Positions 50,853-58,402 of a DNA stretch of 64,000 bases are shown here, piece after piece. Every line of letters starts with the position of its first letter. Within the stretch, counting starts at the first letter, position 1. A model generated the notes under the pieces. That model saw only the letters and a program-made list of their open reading frames with translations. It was not told the origin of the DNA and searched no databases. This DNA comes from an uncultured Rikenellaceae bacterium (GTDB taxonomy: Bacteria; Bacteroidota; Bacteroidia; Bacteroidales; Rikenellaceae): the NCBI GenBank assembly GCA_946486375.1, contig CAMLTW010000001.1, forward strand, positions 372,001 through 436,000, written 5' to 3'. The translations under genes and the position numbers were made by a program.

Positions 50853-52490
50853 TATCATATTCCGTCTGCGGGGCATCGTAGCTACGCCACGGGAGCGCTG
50901 ACCTACGTCGGTTCCAATGGGTACTTTTGGTCCGTGTTGCCTTCGGGTTCGCTTTCGTACTTCATGTACGTCAACTCGTCCAACATGTATCTCGGTGCTA
51001 CGAATCGTGCGAACGGTTTTCCATTGCGTTGTGTCCAAGAAATTACGGATGGTTCCGAAGCGCCTTCCCGTCTGCGGGGAATCGGCCTTATCCGACGGGA
51101 ACGCTGTCGAATATCGGTTCCGAGGGAAATTTTTGGTCTTCCGTTGTTTTGGGTACGCTCGGTTATCGGTCGTTATTTTACGGTCTGGGCGTTGGTATTA
51201 CTGAGGCAGGTCGTACGAATAGCTTTCCGTTGCGTTGTGTCCAAGAAATTGCGGATCGTTCCGAAGACTTCCCGTCTGCGGGGAACCGGCATTTCTCGAC
51301 GGGAGCGCTGACGAACGTCGGTTCCGAAGGGAACATCTGGGTTTCCACCCTTTCGGGTACTACCGGTTACCGGTTGATATTCTGCGGTCCGACCATTTGC
51401 GGTGCAGAAGCAGGGCGTACGAACGGCTTCCCATTGCGTTGTGTCCAAGCATTTGCGGATTATTCCGGAACCTCCCGTCTGCGGGTTTTCGGATCAATAC
51501 GACGGGAGCGCTGACGAGCGTCGGTTCCGAGGGACGACTCTGGAGTACGGTTTCTTCCGGGGCTTATGCCTGTGGCCTGATGTTTCGTTCAGCGGATTCG
51601 TTCTTGAGTTCCGGCGGTAACCGTTCCGACGGTCGATTGTTGCGTTGTGTCCAAGCGTTTACGGTTTTGTTTCAGGAAGCTTCTTTTCGTCTGCGGGTTA
51701 CCGTCACCGTGAGTCGGGAACGCCCACGAATGTCGGCTCCGAAGGCGAGGTTTGGTCTTCGGGGCGTGAGGGCGCGAATGGTTACCGGTCGATTTTCTTT
51801 AGTGTATTCACGGCTTCCAGCGGAGCGGCTCGTACACTCGGTTTTTCGCTGCGTTGTGTCCAAGCATTTACGGATTATTCCGGAAGCCTCCCGTCTGCGG
51901 GGTTCCGTCGCTTCGATTTGGGGGTGCTGTCGAACTTCGGTTCCGAAGGATACTATTGGTATTCTATACCGTCGGGTTCCGGCAGTGCGACATTGGGCTA
52001 TATCGGTTCGAGCGTTTGTTTCAGCGCGAGTCACCGTTCGGGCGGTTTTTCGTTGCGTTGTGTCCAAGCATTTACGGGTTATTCCGGAAGCCTCCCGTCT
52101 GCGGGGTACCGCTACCGGGAAACCGGAGGGTTGGCGTCGGTCGGTTCCATGGCTTTGTATGTGACCGGTGTTCCTTCCGGCTCGCAGTGCATGGTGATCG
52201 ACTGCGAAAGCCCGTACGTATGTTTGTACGCCGCTGCCCGTACCAATGCTCGTTTGTTGCGTTGTGTCCAAGTTTTTACAGGTTCGTTTCGGAAGGATTT
52301 CTTCCCGTCTGCGGGTTTCCGTACACGTGATACGGGAGCGTTGTCCGCTGTCGGTTCCAACGGTTACGCGTGGTCGGCGGGTTATGAGGATGCGAGCGGG
52401 TTCCGGATCGTCTTCGACGGTACGTTTTTGGCTTCCTCCGGTTCGACCCGTGCGCACGGGTTTGTCTTGCGTTGTGTCCGAGCGTTTACG
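50853..52490 (+). repeat. silent cassette array, block 7 (8 cassettes)
   Basis: Closing boxes at 51026, 51232, 51436, 51642, 51851, 52055, 52259 and 52469. Linkers after 51026, 51232 and 51436 are short. The first cassette ends TNRANGFPLRCVQ. The last ends CCGAG. Confidence 0.9.
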
Positions 52491-52668
52491 TTTTTCCGGA
52501 ATGAAAAAAGACAAGAAATCGGGTATTTGAGTCGGAAATGGCGTCTTTTCGGGAGGGCGGCGTCGAAATAAAGGGTATGTTTCATGAGAAATATTCTTTA
52601 TTTTTGTGCGCTTCCCGGCCCGGAGAAGGCGAAGATCGGCTTTTGGGACAAGATACAGTTCTGTCGAA

Positions 52669-52826
52669 GCCCGGAGTTTCGGCGGCCACGGCTGCCGGGA
52701 GGGAGGTTTGCAGATTCAGTGGCCCACTGATCGGTGAAGGGGATAGAGGAAGAGATTCAGTTAGAGCAGGATTTCGATCCGTTTACCGGACGGTATCCGG
52801 TGAAGAAATCGTTTCAGCGGCTGCGG
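52669..52826 (+). ncRNA. array leader element L6
   Basis: Stem TTTCGGC (52677-52683) / GCCGGGA (52694-52700), again with changed but paired bases, loop with CCACGG. Then GCAGATTCAGTGGCCCACTG, where CAGTGG / CCACTG is a perfect inverted repeat. CAGCGGCTGC at 52815 precedes the single cassette that sits beside the RT gene. This is the most divergent leader. Confidence 0.5.
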
Positions 52827-52827
52827 A

Positions 52828-53012
52828 AACGGCCTGCGGGTTACCGTCACCGTGAGTCGGGAGCGCCGACAAGCGTCGGTTCCAACGGGTATTATTGGTC
52901 GTTGTCGCCTTCGGGAACGAATGCTCTGTACCTGTATTTCGGTGGCCCCGATATGTATGTGCCGGCGAACAACCGTACGAACGGCTTTGTTTTGCGTTGT
53001 GTCCGAGAATCT
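52828..53012 (+). repeat. block 8: single cassette next to the RT gene (template-repeat candidate)
   Basis: Its peptide runs from GYRHRESGAPTSVGSNG through YYWSLSPSGTNALYLYFGG and YVPANNRTNG to the closing VLRCVR box at 52994. It stands alone after leader L6 and 27 bp before the RT start, the usual position of a template repeat in diversity-generating retroelements. It has asparagine (AAC/AAT) codons where others vary. It is the best TR candidate, but differences from cassette 0 are not confined to adenines. Confidence 0.7.
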
Positions 53013-53038
53013 GCGGAACTGTTTATGGACGAAGGAAT

Positions 53039-54328
53039 ATGCACGAGACGAATCCCCGGCTGTTGGAAGATGTTTTCCGGGCCTACTACGCTGCCCGGAA
53101 AAACAAGCGCAATACCTTGAATCAGCTCAATTTCGAGCTGAATCTGGAATCCAACCTGATCCGGCTGTACGAGGAACTGAGGGACAAGACCTATCGGACG
53201 GGTAAGGCCATCACGTTCATCGTGACCAAACCGGTGAAGCGGGAAATATTCGCGGCCGATTTCCGGGATCGGGTGGTGCATCACCTGCTTTTCAATTACC
53301 TGGCGCCGATATTCGAACGAACGTTCATCTACGACAGCTATTCCTGCCGCAAAGGGAAGGGGACTCTGTTCGGAATCGAACGGTTGCAGCATCACATCCG
53401 TTCCTGTTCGCGGAACTATACGGCGCCCTGCTATATCCTGAAAATGGATATCCAGGGATATTTCATGAGCATCAACCGGGAAATCCTTTTTCGGATCGTC
53501 ACGGACAAGCTGAAAAGCTATGCTTCCCGCAAGTCGCCCGACGGAAAACGCTGGGAAGAAGTGTTCGATTACGACTTGGTGATGTACCTGCTGGAAGAGA
53601 TCGTTTTTTTCGATGCCGTGGAAAAGTGCGTCGTAAAAGGTTCTCCGTTGGACTGGAACGATCTGCCGCCGTCCAAAAGCCTGTTCCATTCTCCGAAGGG
53701 ATGCGGTCTGCCGATCGGGAACCTGACTTCCCAACTGTTCAGCAACATTTACCTGAACGACTTCGACCATTACGTCAAACGCACGCTGAAAATGCCGTAT
53801 TACGGACGTTACGTGGACGACTTTTACATCGTCCACGAGGATAAGGAGGAACTCAAGGCAGCGATCGGGAAGATCGACGAATACCTGGTTCGGAACCTGG
53901 ATTTGCGTATCCATCCCAAAAAGATTTACCTGCAATCCTATCAGAAGGGGGTGGAGTTTCTCGGGGCCGTGGTGAAACCGTACCGGACGTACGTGAAGAA
54001 CCGGACGAAAGCCAACTTTTACGCATCCCTGAGTTACTGGGACAAGCAGGCCCGGCAGAAGGAGCCTTTGTCTCCGGAAAAGTTGCAGTTGATGCGGGCT
54101 TCCGTCAATTCCTTCCTGGGGCACATCAGCCATTACAAGAGCCGAAAAATTCGGATGAAGGCGGTTGAACGGGCGGTAAATCTGCGCCGATACGGGTATT
54201 TTACGGGGGATTGCCGGAAGTTCGTTTTGAAGAAAGAATACACGTTATCGAAAACCTATCTCAATGAAGAAAAGAAAAACGAGAATGCCTGGCTCCTTTT
54301 CGGGCCGCTTAAGCCGTCTAAAGCATAG
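53039..54328 (+). CDS. reverse transcriptase, diversity-generating-retroelement type
   Basis: 429 residues from the ATG at 53039 with GAAGGA upstream. The ORF also runs open upstream through cassette 101, but that part is cassette sequence. RT motifs: KREIFAADFRDRVVHHLL (~68-84), YSCRKGKGTLFGIERLQ, motif A KMDIQGYF (Asp137), motif B GLPIGNLTSQLFSNIYLN (~223-240), YVDD (258-261, catalytic Asp260/261), KKIYLQS and VEFLG (~305-309). The G-L-P-x-G-x-x-x-S-Q signature separates DGR RTs from retrons and most group II introns. No maturase, endonuclease or integrase domain is present. I see no Avd gene nearby. The 3' end overlaps the next gene by 65 bp. Confidence 0.93.
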   Translation: MHETNPRLLEDVFRAYYAARKNKRNTLNQLNFELNLESNLIRLYEELRDKTYRTGKAITFIVTKPVKREIFAADFRDRVVHHLLFNYLAPIFERTFIYDSYSCRKGKGTLFGIERLQHHIRSCSRNYTAPCYILKMDIQGYFMSINREILFRIVTDKLKSYASRKSPDGKRWEEVFDYDLVMYLLEEIVFFDAVEKCVVKGSPLDWNDLPPSKSLFHSPKGCGLPIGNLTSQLFSNIYLNDFDHYVKRTLKMPYYGRYVDDFYIVHEDKEELKAAIGKIDEYLVRNLDLRIHPKKIYLQSYQKGVEFLGAVVKPYRTYVKNRTKANFYASLSYWDKQARQKEPLSPEKLQLMRASVNSFLGHISHYKSRKIRMKAVERAVNLRRYGYFTGDCRKFVLKKEYTLSKTYLNEEKKNENAWLLFGPLKPSKA

Positions 54329-55535
54329 GACGATATGGATTTGTGCGGTCGGAATGCTGACGTTCGCCTGTTCCGACGGCGGAACAAGCGGGGATGACGG
54401 CGAACCGGTCGTTTCCCGCACGCTGATCGTCTATATGGGGGGAGGAGAAAAGGGGGTTTCGAAAGACGTGAGCCTGAAACTGAATGCTCTGAAAGCGGGA
54501 ATGCCCGAAACGGATGCCCGGGTGGTCATCTATGTCGATGACCTGAGCGGCGGGCCGCGGCTTTACACGCTGGTCCGAAAGCCGGGGCAGGCGGTCGCGG
54601 AGTTGAAGCAGGTGCGTGTCTGGCCGGGGGAAAATTCCGCCGACCCGGCCGTATTCGGACGGGTGATCCGGGAAACGGTACGCGACTATCCGGCCCGGTC
54701 GTACGGATTGCTGGTATTTTCGCATGCATCGGGCTGGCTTCCCAAGGGAGCTTTCGGTAACCCGTCTTCCTTCGGGGGACCGGTCGAAAGCGTTTCCGGG
54801 AAAAATGCTCCGCAACGCACCATCGTGCAGGACGGGACGGACGAAATGGAATTTTCCGACTTTGCAACGACCGTTCCCGGAGGAGTGTTCGATTACATGG
54901 TATTCGAAACCTGTTTTATGGGCGGTGTGGAAACGGCTTACGAGCTGAAAGACAAAACCCGGTATCTGGTCGGTTCGGCGGCCGAGATCGTTTCCCCCGG
55001 TTTCACGGAGGTTTATCCGCAGGCCTTGCGGTACCTGCTTGCTTCGGGAGAGGAAGTGCCGGCGGCTTTGGTGTCTTTTGCCGAAGCCTATTTCGATGCA
55101 TGGAACATCAAAACCGGCCGCGAACGTTCGGCGACCATCGCCGTGGTGGATTGTTCCAGGCTGGAGGCGCTGGCCGAAAAGGTGCGGACGGTGTTTCGGG
55201 ATAACCGGGATGCCGTATCGTCCTTCGATCCGGACGCCGTTCCCGTGCAGCGGCTCGACCGGTTTTACGGATTGTTCCGGGATTTCGCACACTACCTGCG
55301 GTGCGTGAGCGATCCGATGCAGTATGCGGAACTGGATGCGGCGCTCCGGGAGGCGGTGATTTACAAGGCCGCCACGCCCGGATTTTTCCTCAACGTTAAC
55401 GGAACTCCTCACGAAGGAGGATATGTCATCGAGACGTTCGGCGGTTTGAGCTGCTACATTCCTGCCGGAAAATATCCGGAACTGGATGCCTGTTACGGGC
55501 AAACGTCCTGGGCGAAGAAAATAACCCGGCCATAA
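54264..55535 (+). CDS. C11 (clostripain-like) cysteine peptidase, lipoprotein
   Basis: 423 residues if started at 54264, within the RT gene; an ATG at 54285 is an alternative. Lipobox MLTFAC gives Cys36. The catalytic pair is His154 in VFSHASGW and Cys217 in FETCFMGG, the C11 signature. Clostripain relatives cut after Arg or Lys. In Porphyromonas, Arg-specific gingipain activity matures fimbrillin precursors, so an envelope C11 peptidase tied by gene overlap to the array RT could process this fimbria; that link is inference. Confidence 0.85.
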   Translation: MKKRKTRMPGSFSGRLSRLKHRTIWICAVGMLTFACSDGGTSGDDGEPVVSRTLIVYMGGGEKGVSKDVSLKLNALKAGMPETDARVVIYVDDLSGGPRLYTLVRKPGQAVAELKQVRVWPGENSADPAVFGRVIRETVRDYPARSYGLLVFSHASGWLPKGAFGNPSSFGGPVESVSGKNAPQRTIVQDGTDEMEFSDFATTVPGGVFDYMVFETCFMGGVETAYELKDKTRYLVGSAAEIVSPGFTEVYPQALRYLLASGEEVPAALVSFAEAYFDAWNIKTGRERSATIAVVDCSRLEALAEKVRTVFRDNRDAVSSFDPDAVPVQRLDRFYGLFRDFAHYLRCVSDPMQYAELDAALREAVIYKAATPGFFLNVNGTPHEGGYVIETFGGLSCYIPAGKYPELDACYGQTSWAKKITRP

Positions 55536-55547
55536 AAGCCGGGTTAT
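55521..55547. terminator. bidirectional terminator at the end of the array locus
   Basis: A 10-bp perfect stem ATAACCCGGC / GCCGGGTTAT, loop of 7 nt that contains the C11 gene's TAA stop. It ends the RT-C11 transcript and may serve the convergent GNAT gene. Confidence 0.8.
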
Positions 55548-55575
55548 TCGTCTTGAATGCAGGGGGACGGCGTGA

Positions 55576-55857
55576 TCAGGCTACCACCAGTTCCTGGTAT
55601 TCGGGATGCCGTTCGATGTAAGCGGCGATGAAGGGGCAGCTCGGAATGACTTCCAGTCCGTTTTCCTGGGCATAATCCAGCGCGGCTTTGGCCAGCGCGG
55701 AACCGATGCCGCGTCCTTCCAGCCGGGCCGGAACTTCTGTGTGATAAAGTTCCATGACGCCATCCGAAATCTCGTACGCCGCGAGCGAGGTCATGCCTTC
55801 TTCGACGATCTCGAAACGCCGTTTTTCCTTGTTGTTGACTGCTTTCTTGTTTTCCAT
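55576..55857 (-). CDS. small GNAT-type N-acetyltransferase
   Basis: 93 residues, YjdJ/Gcn5-like minimal form. RLEGRGIGSALAKAALDYAQENG is the acetyl-CoA-binding motif A (R-x-x-G-x-G/A), and IPSCPFIAAYIERHPEYQELV is the conserved ending. Substrate unknown. It converges on the RT-C11 genes and marks the return to ordinary chromosome. Confidence 0.88.
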   Translation of the reverse strand: MENKKAVNNKEKRRFEIVEEGMTSLAAYEISDGVMELYHTEVPARLEGRGIGSALAKAALDYAQENGLEVIPSCPFIAAYIERHPEYQELVVA

Positions 55858-55957
55858 GGTTATTTCGTTTTGTTGATGAATCTTTGTTTTCTGCCGGAGG
55901 CAATCCGAAATCGAACAAGAATTGTTCCCGAACGGTGGCTCCGGGGACGAATACGGA

Positions 55958-56671
55958 CTATTTGCGGTCGAGTCCGGCTTTCCGTGCCTGGGTGTGCTGG
56001 TGATGCCTGGGAATCCGGTAAAGACGGCCGTCCTTGATGAAACGGGCGCCGGTCTGTTTGAAACGGAAGGAAACCCCGGCTGCGACGCATTGTTCCCGCA
56101 GTTGCAGAATCCACTCGTAGCGACAGGGACGGGCGTCGGGACCCGATTCCCCTCCGGCGATCAATCCCTCCACCCACGGGCCGAGGTAAGGGGAAAGGTC
56201 GAGAACTTCCAGCAGGGGTTCGCAGATGATGGCTTTGTGCCGGATGAGTGTTTCCCGGTAAATCGGGAGCCGGTAATCGGCCCGTTCCTGATTTTCCACG
56301 GTACAGCAGACGGTGACGTTTTCATACCCTTCGCCCCAGTCTTCGGGCAGACCGATGCGGAAGCGGTCGATCCGTTTGGTGATGAAGAAAAAATGCAGAT
56401 CGTTCCGCTCTCGAATCATCTTCCACGCTTCCGGCCGCCAATCGTCCGCTTCCTCCACGAAGAAATCGGAGCTGAAACAGGTGTACACGGTTTCACCGGC
56501 CGGAATCTTGTATGATCCGTCCCGCTTCCGGCGCACCGGCAGGGTAAAATCCTGCGTCCGCCGTACGACGGAACTGTCCCTGCCGTGGCGCTCGTCGATG
56601 CGGTAAACGTAGCAGTTCCGGCAGCCCGCGCTGAGTTTGTGGCAGCCGTGCCACGGATTCCATTTGGCCAT
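55958..56671 (-). CDS. DUF5131 (phage Gp37/Gp68-like) protein
   Basis: 237 residues. The N-terminus MAKWNPWHGCHKLSAGCRNCYVYRIDERHG shows the Cys-rich cluster (C-x6-C-x2-C) of this radical-SAM-like family. LHFFFITKRIDRFRIGLPEDW and LIAGGESGPDARPC are further family motifs. Function unknown; homologues occur in phages and bacteria. A decayed copy of its start region and upstream DNA lies at 58033-58154. Confidence 0.85.
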   Translation of the reverse strand: MAKWNPWHGCHKLSAGCRNCYVYRIDERHGRDSSVVRRTQDFTLPVRRKRDGSYKIPAGETVYTCFSSDFFVEEADDWRPEAWKMIRERNDLHFFFITKRIDRFRIGLPEDWGEGYENVTVCCTVENQERADYRLPIYRETLIRHKAIICEPLLEVLDLSPYLGPWVEGLIAGGESGPDARPCRYEWILQLREQCVAAGVSFRFKQTGARFIKDGRLYRIPRHHQHTQARKAGLDRK

Positions 56672-56967
56672 GTTGCGATGCGGATTGTGAAAACGAAGAT
56701 AGCGTTTTTTCGCTTTGTGTTTTCGGAAAAAGCCTTCCGAAAGCGATGTCTTTTTCGAAGACTCGGATGCGGAAGGAGAGGGGCGGATCGGAACTGTCCT
56801 TCCGGGGACACGGCCGGTTGAGCAGTGCAGGGCCGTGTGATGGATGGATCCCGGTAAATCTCGGTTCTGTAAACGAACGAACGGAAGCCTTTACACCGTG
56901 TCATTCGACCGTATGGGGCCGGTTATTCCTGCAGTATGCAGACGTCGTTTCGATGATACGTGTGATT

Positions 56968-57837
56968 TCAATCGGAATCGGGAATGCGTTTTTTCATTTC
57001 GGGTACCGGTTGACAGCCCGGACAATAATAAATGCTGCCGCCCAGATAAGCGTCCTTGCAAAGGATTTCTCCGCAGCGCGGACAAGGGGCGCCGACGGTG
57101 TCGTTTCCCAGAAACGGAACATATCCTTCCTGACGCCCGAACAGGTCGGTTTCGGTACGGCGGCCGTTTTTCCGATAAATTTCGTTCAGCGTATCTTTCA
57201 AGGCGCGGAACAGCGTTTCGTACTCGGCGTCCGTCAGCGTGCCGATCCGGGTCTTGGGGTGGATGCGGGCCTTGTAAAGAATGTCCTGCAGTACTCCGTT
57301 TCCCAAGCCGGGGATCGTTTGTCCCGTAGCGAGGAAGGCCTTTGCGCTTTTCTCCCGCACCCCTTCGCCCCGGATCAAACGGAGAAAATAGGCGAGATCG
57401 AAAGCATCGGACATCACCTGCGGTTTTTGTTTGGCGCTGTCGTAATAGCTTTGGAGCGACCAGCCCGGCGTTTCCGGCGGCAGACAGCAGATTCCGCCGT
57501 ACATCCGGACGGAGACGGTCAGGCAGCTGTCGTCTTCGAATCCGAGCAGCAACTGGTGTTTTTTCGGCAGGGGAGCGCCCGGAGCCAGGTAACGGAGGTT
57601 CGCTCCGTCGCTGAAAAGCAGCCGCATTTCCCCGATTTCGATTTCCACCATTCCTCCGTAGGCGCGGGATACGCCGATCGTCTTTCCGGAAAGCAGGTCG
57701 GGATAGGTTTCCGGGCGTCCATAAAACCAGGTAAATTTATGCGGTGTGTAACCGGCAATCGCTTCGGTGATCCGTTTTCCTTTCAGCGTACGGGTCAGTT
57801 GTTCGGACAGGCAAAGGGCTTCGGGCGCTTCGAGCAT
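56968..57837 (-). CDS. Fpg/Nei-family DNA glycosylase homologue without the N-terminal proline
   Basis: 289 residues from the ATG at 57837. Domain order matches Fpg/Nei: N-terminal beta sandwich, helix-two-turn-helix (GQTIPGLGNGVLQDILYKARIHP) and a C-terminal zinc finger (CPRCGEILCKDAYLGGSIYYCPGCQP). Active Fpg/Nei enzymes begin with Met then the catalytic Pro2 and Glu3; here the start is MLEAPEA, so Pro2 is Leu. It may be a non-catalytic or differently acting relative. The longer frame to 58272 has no support. Confidence 0.8.
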   Translation of the reverse strand: MLEAPEALCLSEQLTRTLKGKRITEAIAGYTPHKFTWFYGRPETYPDLLSGKTIGVSRAYGGMVEIEIGEMRLLFSDGANLRYLAPGAPLPKKHQLLLGFEDDSCLTVSVRMYGGICCLPPETPGWSLQSYYDSAKQKPQVMSDAFDLAYFLRLIRGEGVREKSAKAFLATGQTIPGLGNGVLQDILYKARIHPKTRIGTLTDAEYETLFRALKDTLNEIYRKNGRRTETDLFGRQEGYVPFLGNDTVGAPCPRCGEILCKDAYLGGSIYYCPGCQPVPEMKKRIPDSD

Positions 57838-57910
57838 GGCGGAAGCAGGGTTTGAATTTTCACGAAAGTAGGAAAAATATTTCGCTTTTCCTGTTGCCAG
57901 GGGGAAAGAA

Positions 57911-57940
57911 AAAGCGGGAAAGCGTATGCCTTCCCGCTTT
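57911..57940. terminator. hairpin terminator
   Basis: A 10-bp stem AAAGCGGGAA / TTCCCGCTTT with T and A runs on either side. It may end a lost minus-strand gene, since it is followed by a 33-bp copy of a fimbrillin 3' end. Confidence 0.6.
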
Positions 57941-57950
57941 TGGATAGTCC

Positions 57951-58154
57951 TCAACGTTCGGATCGGATTTCCGCCGTTAGTCCTTGCATCGAACCTTACG
58001 GAAACGGATGTACATGGTTTCTCCGGTCGGGAGCCATTTAGCCGTGTTGCAATGCGGATTGCGAAGATATAAGGTAATGTTTTTTCGCTTTGTGTTTCCG
58101 GGAAAGCCTTTTTGGGGTTTTTGCGAAGACTCGGGTGCGGAAGGAGGACGGCGG
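57951..58154 (-). pseudogene. relic region: copies of a fimbrillin 3' end and a DUF5131 start region
   Basis: 57951-57983 is identical over 33 bp to 59921-59953, which spans the stop of the fimbrillin gene. 58033-58154 resembles 56660-56785, the start and upstream region of the DUF5131 gene, but the ATG is ACG and the coding part is gone. No ORF survives. The rest of the gap to 58402 contains no gene that I can support. Confidence 0.7.
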
Positions 58155-58402
58155 ATGGTAGCCTCCTTCTGGAGATAGAACCGATATTCCGGTCGAAGTT
58201 ACCTTCACTCCCGCCTCTCGTTTCATTCGGAGGATACTGAGGGCCCGATCTTCCCCGGATTGGAAAGAACAACGGTTGCTCCGATTTTCGGTAAGTTTTA
58301 ACCGGGATCTATTTTCGCAACCGTCCGAAAAAGAGACGGCCGTACATTTTTCGGATATTTATATTATTTTCGTACTAATGTACTGACAAACATTTGGAAT
58401 CC

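Noticed and set aside
44585..52826. Integron attC sites at the leader hairpins
   Set aside because: No integrase, no GTTRRRY-type core pairs at matched ends, and the elements flank blocks of many cassettes rather than each cassette.
30001..53012. Dozens of overlapping medium ORFs on both strands, each looking like a separate protein
   Set aside because: They are frame-shifted or antisense readings of one repeated unit. Only the frame containing FFPSAG and LRCVQ is conserved from unit to unit, and no unit has a start signal.
30001..53012. CRISPR array
   Set aside because: The repeated part is about 180 bp of coding-like sequence with related variable positions, not short identical repeats with unrelated spacers. 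No cas genes are present.
27712..53012. One giant repeat protein interrupted by sequencing frameshifts
   Set aside because: The ~212-bp period shifts frame at most junctions across 101 units in a regular way, linkers are not coding-like, and leaders interrupt the array. Random errors would not do this.
30001..53012. Plain decaying pseudogene repeats
   Set aside because: Cores stay open in nearly all units (one clear stop, at the unit closing at 44512), and at least one close pair differs only at synonymous sites.
52500..53038. An Avd (accessory variability determinant) gene near the RT
   Set aside because: No ORF of ~100-130 codons with the expected four-helix character exists here; the interval is leader L6 plus one cassette.
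53039..54328. Retron or group II intron reverse transcriptase
   Set aside because: GLPIGNLTSQ favours the DGR class. There is no maturase or endonuclease domain and no intron domain V fold downstream; no msr/msd-type repeat pair is seen beside it.
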